From NCBI GenBank assembly GCA_029449235.1, contig JANATG010000021.1:1-64000 (forward strand): DNA of 64,000 nt, in the 5' to 3' direction. The translations under genes and the position numbers were made by a program. Below, piece by piece: positions 62,151 to 64,000 of this stretch. The stretch comes from Linnemannia schmuckeri (taxonomy: Eukaryota; Mortierellomycota; Mortierellomycetes; Mortierellales; Mortierellaceae). The notes under the pieces were generated by a model. That model ran no database searches, was not told the DNA's origin, and worked only from the letters and a program-made list of their open reading frames with translations. How positions within the stretch are numbered: the stretch's first letter is position 1; each line of letters starts with the position of its first letter.

Positions 62151-64000
62151 ATGCCGCCTCCTCGCCACCAAACTGCCTCGGCTGCCTTGGCCGCAGTACG
62201 TCGCCACGTCCACCAGTGGATCGGGCTCGTCCTCTACAACTCCATTTACCAAAACATCCTCCTTCTCCATATCTACCGCATCATCAAGTTCATCTACGGC
62301 TTCTTCTCCCGCTCCACAGAACTCTCTCGTATTTGCGGTGCCTCAGCCTCCTCTTCTTCTCCTTCTTCTTCTCCTTCAACCCCCCTTGACTGCCTCTGGA
62401 CCCCGCTCGGCCACCCCACCTCCGCCCTTGTCAATAATATCCACGCAGGAACCATCGTCTATTCCAACCCTTCCTCCAACCTCTCTATCCCTGTTGGAAA
62501 CGGGCGTCGTGCCAGTGTTCAGACCGGTCCTGCATCAGCAACCATTTCTTCTACGCCTTCCTTCTCCACACTAATCGATCCTGCATCCTTTGCCTCGGCC
62601 TCTGCTTCTTCGACCCTGACTGCAAGGTTGTCGACCGAATCGACCGACTCCTCCGTATCCTCGGCACAATCGGTCCCATTGGTCATAGAGGCCCTCGGCG
62701 AGGATCCGTCTGGAGTTCACAAGCAACAACAACAACAACAGGAAGTCCGGCAACGCAAGAAACGACACGACTCGACCAGTTCTTCGTCGCACACCACCAT
62801 CATGGATCTGAGACAGTCCAAGGCCGCTGCGGGCATGATTTACAGAATAGGTAAGTAAGGGATTGTCATCTCTCTGCTACACTTTACATGTGATTCTTCT
62901 TCTCCCGACTAACTTCTGCTTGCCTTCTGACTTTTTTCTACCGTCCAGATCGCTGTATTTTATTCTCAAAGGAGCTGACGGTAAAAAAACAACGAAATAA
63001 CACGCGACACCCATGGCATCGATCATCCTTGTACGTGGCATGAACAGAGAGAGAATGTGAGAGAATTTAATCAAACTAACTCCTTTTCTCTTCTTCCTAC
63101 TCCATTTTGTTATCATCATTATCCCCATCGTCATCTCATTGCTGCTTCATGTTGTCCGTTCAGGCCGAACGACGTGAGCTAGAGGCTGCTGACTGCGATC
63201 CAATTGAGGTCACACGGCAAATTTTGCGAAGGAAACGCTTTCCCGACTCGGCCTCATTATCGACGTAAGTGTAGGATCCTTGTCTGGACATCATCAAGCC
63301 AACTAGCGGAAAGGGACGCTTTACTTGGACAGGCAGGGAATGTGGTAAAATAAGAGGACCTATCCAGCTCACATGCGTTGCAAACGCATCATTTTTTTGT
63401 TGCGGCTCAAAACACGGCGGGGAGCAACATACTTTAAGGGAGGCAGGAAATGATTACACAAAACGAAGGAGCCCATTCGGAAGTAAAAAAATGGTCGAGC
63501 AGTATGTCAGATGCAAAACAGCGGACGGGTGCAATAAATTATTACCCCAACACACTTAAGGCACTGGAGTCGAGGCGAGGAAGAGTATAACATGTGCTGC
63601 TCATCTGTTTATCGGGTTCGGGAGTGTTTCAATTCACTGTAGTGCGCCCTTTAACCTGGTTCAACCCTCCCCTCCTCACGCGCTTTTCTATCTACTAGAC
63701 CTGCCGCAAGGAAACTTCAGTATGCATTGGAGAGAGTGGCGTCCACACACCAGTTGGCACGGGAGATCAACCAACGTGTCCATACCAAATATGACTCAAC
63801 CAACCCGGCCCATGAACGGAAACTGATGTTGGTGAGTGTCGTTACTTGCTTGTTATTCATTTTTCTTGTAGCACCTTTGCCAACGGGTAATCGCGACAAC
63901 TCCCTTGAGAGTCAATCTAACTCGAGCCTTTTTGCACACTTTTTGGCTGCTCCTTTTTTTTTTTTTTTTTTGCTATTTTGCATCACAGCTCTGGGATCTG
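62151..64000 (+). CDS. ELMO-domain protein, 5' part (runs off window)
   Basis: Exons 62151-62850, 62949-62980, 63164-63264, 63699-63831 and 63989 onward. The N-terminal about 230 residues include a hydrophobic helix (WIGLVLYNSIYQNILLLHIY) and a long Ser-rich linker with a Gln run. The conserved part then starts: RCILFSKELT, AERRELEAADCDPIEVTRQI, ALERVASTHQLAREINQRVH and HERKLMLLWDL. This matches the beginning of an ELMO (CED-12) domain as in ELMOD proteins, which act as GAPs for Arf-like GTPases. The domain core and stop lie beyond 64000. The start at 62151 follows the purine repeat; open frame further upstream is low-complexity. Confidence 0.8.

Noticed and set aside
1..64000. CRISPR arrays, bacterial operons, riboswitches
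   Set aside because: The sequence is eukaryotic with introns. The direct repeats seen are microsatellites or transposon units, not spaced CRISPR repeats.

Overview
The window looks like nuclear DNA of an early-diverging fungus, most likely of the Mortierella group (Mucoromycota). This rests on intron-rich genes with short GT-AG introns and occasional GC-AG introns, eukaryotic housekeeping genes (Rab5, TAD3, COA3, GAL7, PMP3, ZIP7-type and NIPA-type transporters, a four-RRM Nrd1-like protein), two nuclear tRNA genes with internal Pol III boxes, and many L1-like, piggyBac and Mutator-like elements. The species was not determined.

Region 1 (1-14892): at least two full units and one partial unit of a roughly 7.2-kb LINE in head-to-tail order. 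Each unit has ORF1 (zinc knuckle), ORF2 (APE endonuclease plus reverse transcriptase), a 39-nt poly(A) and an extra ORF3. The units are separated by exactly the first 25 nt of tRNA-Ile(AAU). The array ends in one complete tRNA-Ile gene, so the element appears to insert inside this tRNA gene while rebuilding it downstream.

Region 2 (14893-28376): repeat-rich, with no clearly intact gene. It holds a dispersed repeat just 3' of the tRNA, a 1.2-kb repeat whose second copy lies at 55-56 kb, a piggyBac element with terminal inverted repeats and a broken transposase, one uncharacterised gene model, and a decayed Mutator-like element carrying a Ulp1/C48 protease-like domain, FAR1, MULE, SWIM and zinc-knuckle pieces.

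Region 3 (28377-48544): gene-dense chromosome. In order: Nrd1-like RNA-binding protein (-), hypothetical protein (+), Rab5 (9 exons, +), GAL7 (-), TAD3 (+), BORCS6-like (-), COA3 (+), a mitochondrial PPR-like protein (-) and PMP3 (-, with a 4-nt microexon). Several neighbours are divergent or tightly convergent pairs.

Region 4 (48545-57600): a multiply broken aspartate kinase pseudogene, a MULE-type MITE with 9-bp target duplication, a KE4/ZIP7-type zinc transporter, a four-TM membrane protein, the second 1.2-kb repeat, a 5'-truncated LINE with 17-bp target duplication, and tRNA-Val(AAC) followed by the same repeat that follows tRNA-Ile.

Region 5 (57600-64000): a NIPA-like Mg2+ transporter with an unusual cysteine-rich N-terminal domain, then the 5' part of an ELMO-domain gene that runs off the window.

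All exon boundaries were placed by reading splice signals against conserved protein motifs. No alignment or database search was run.
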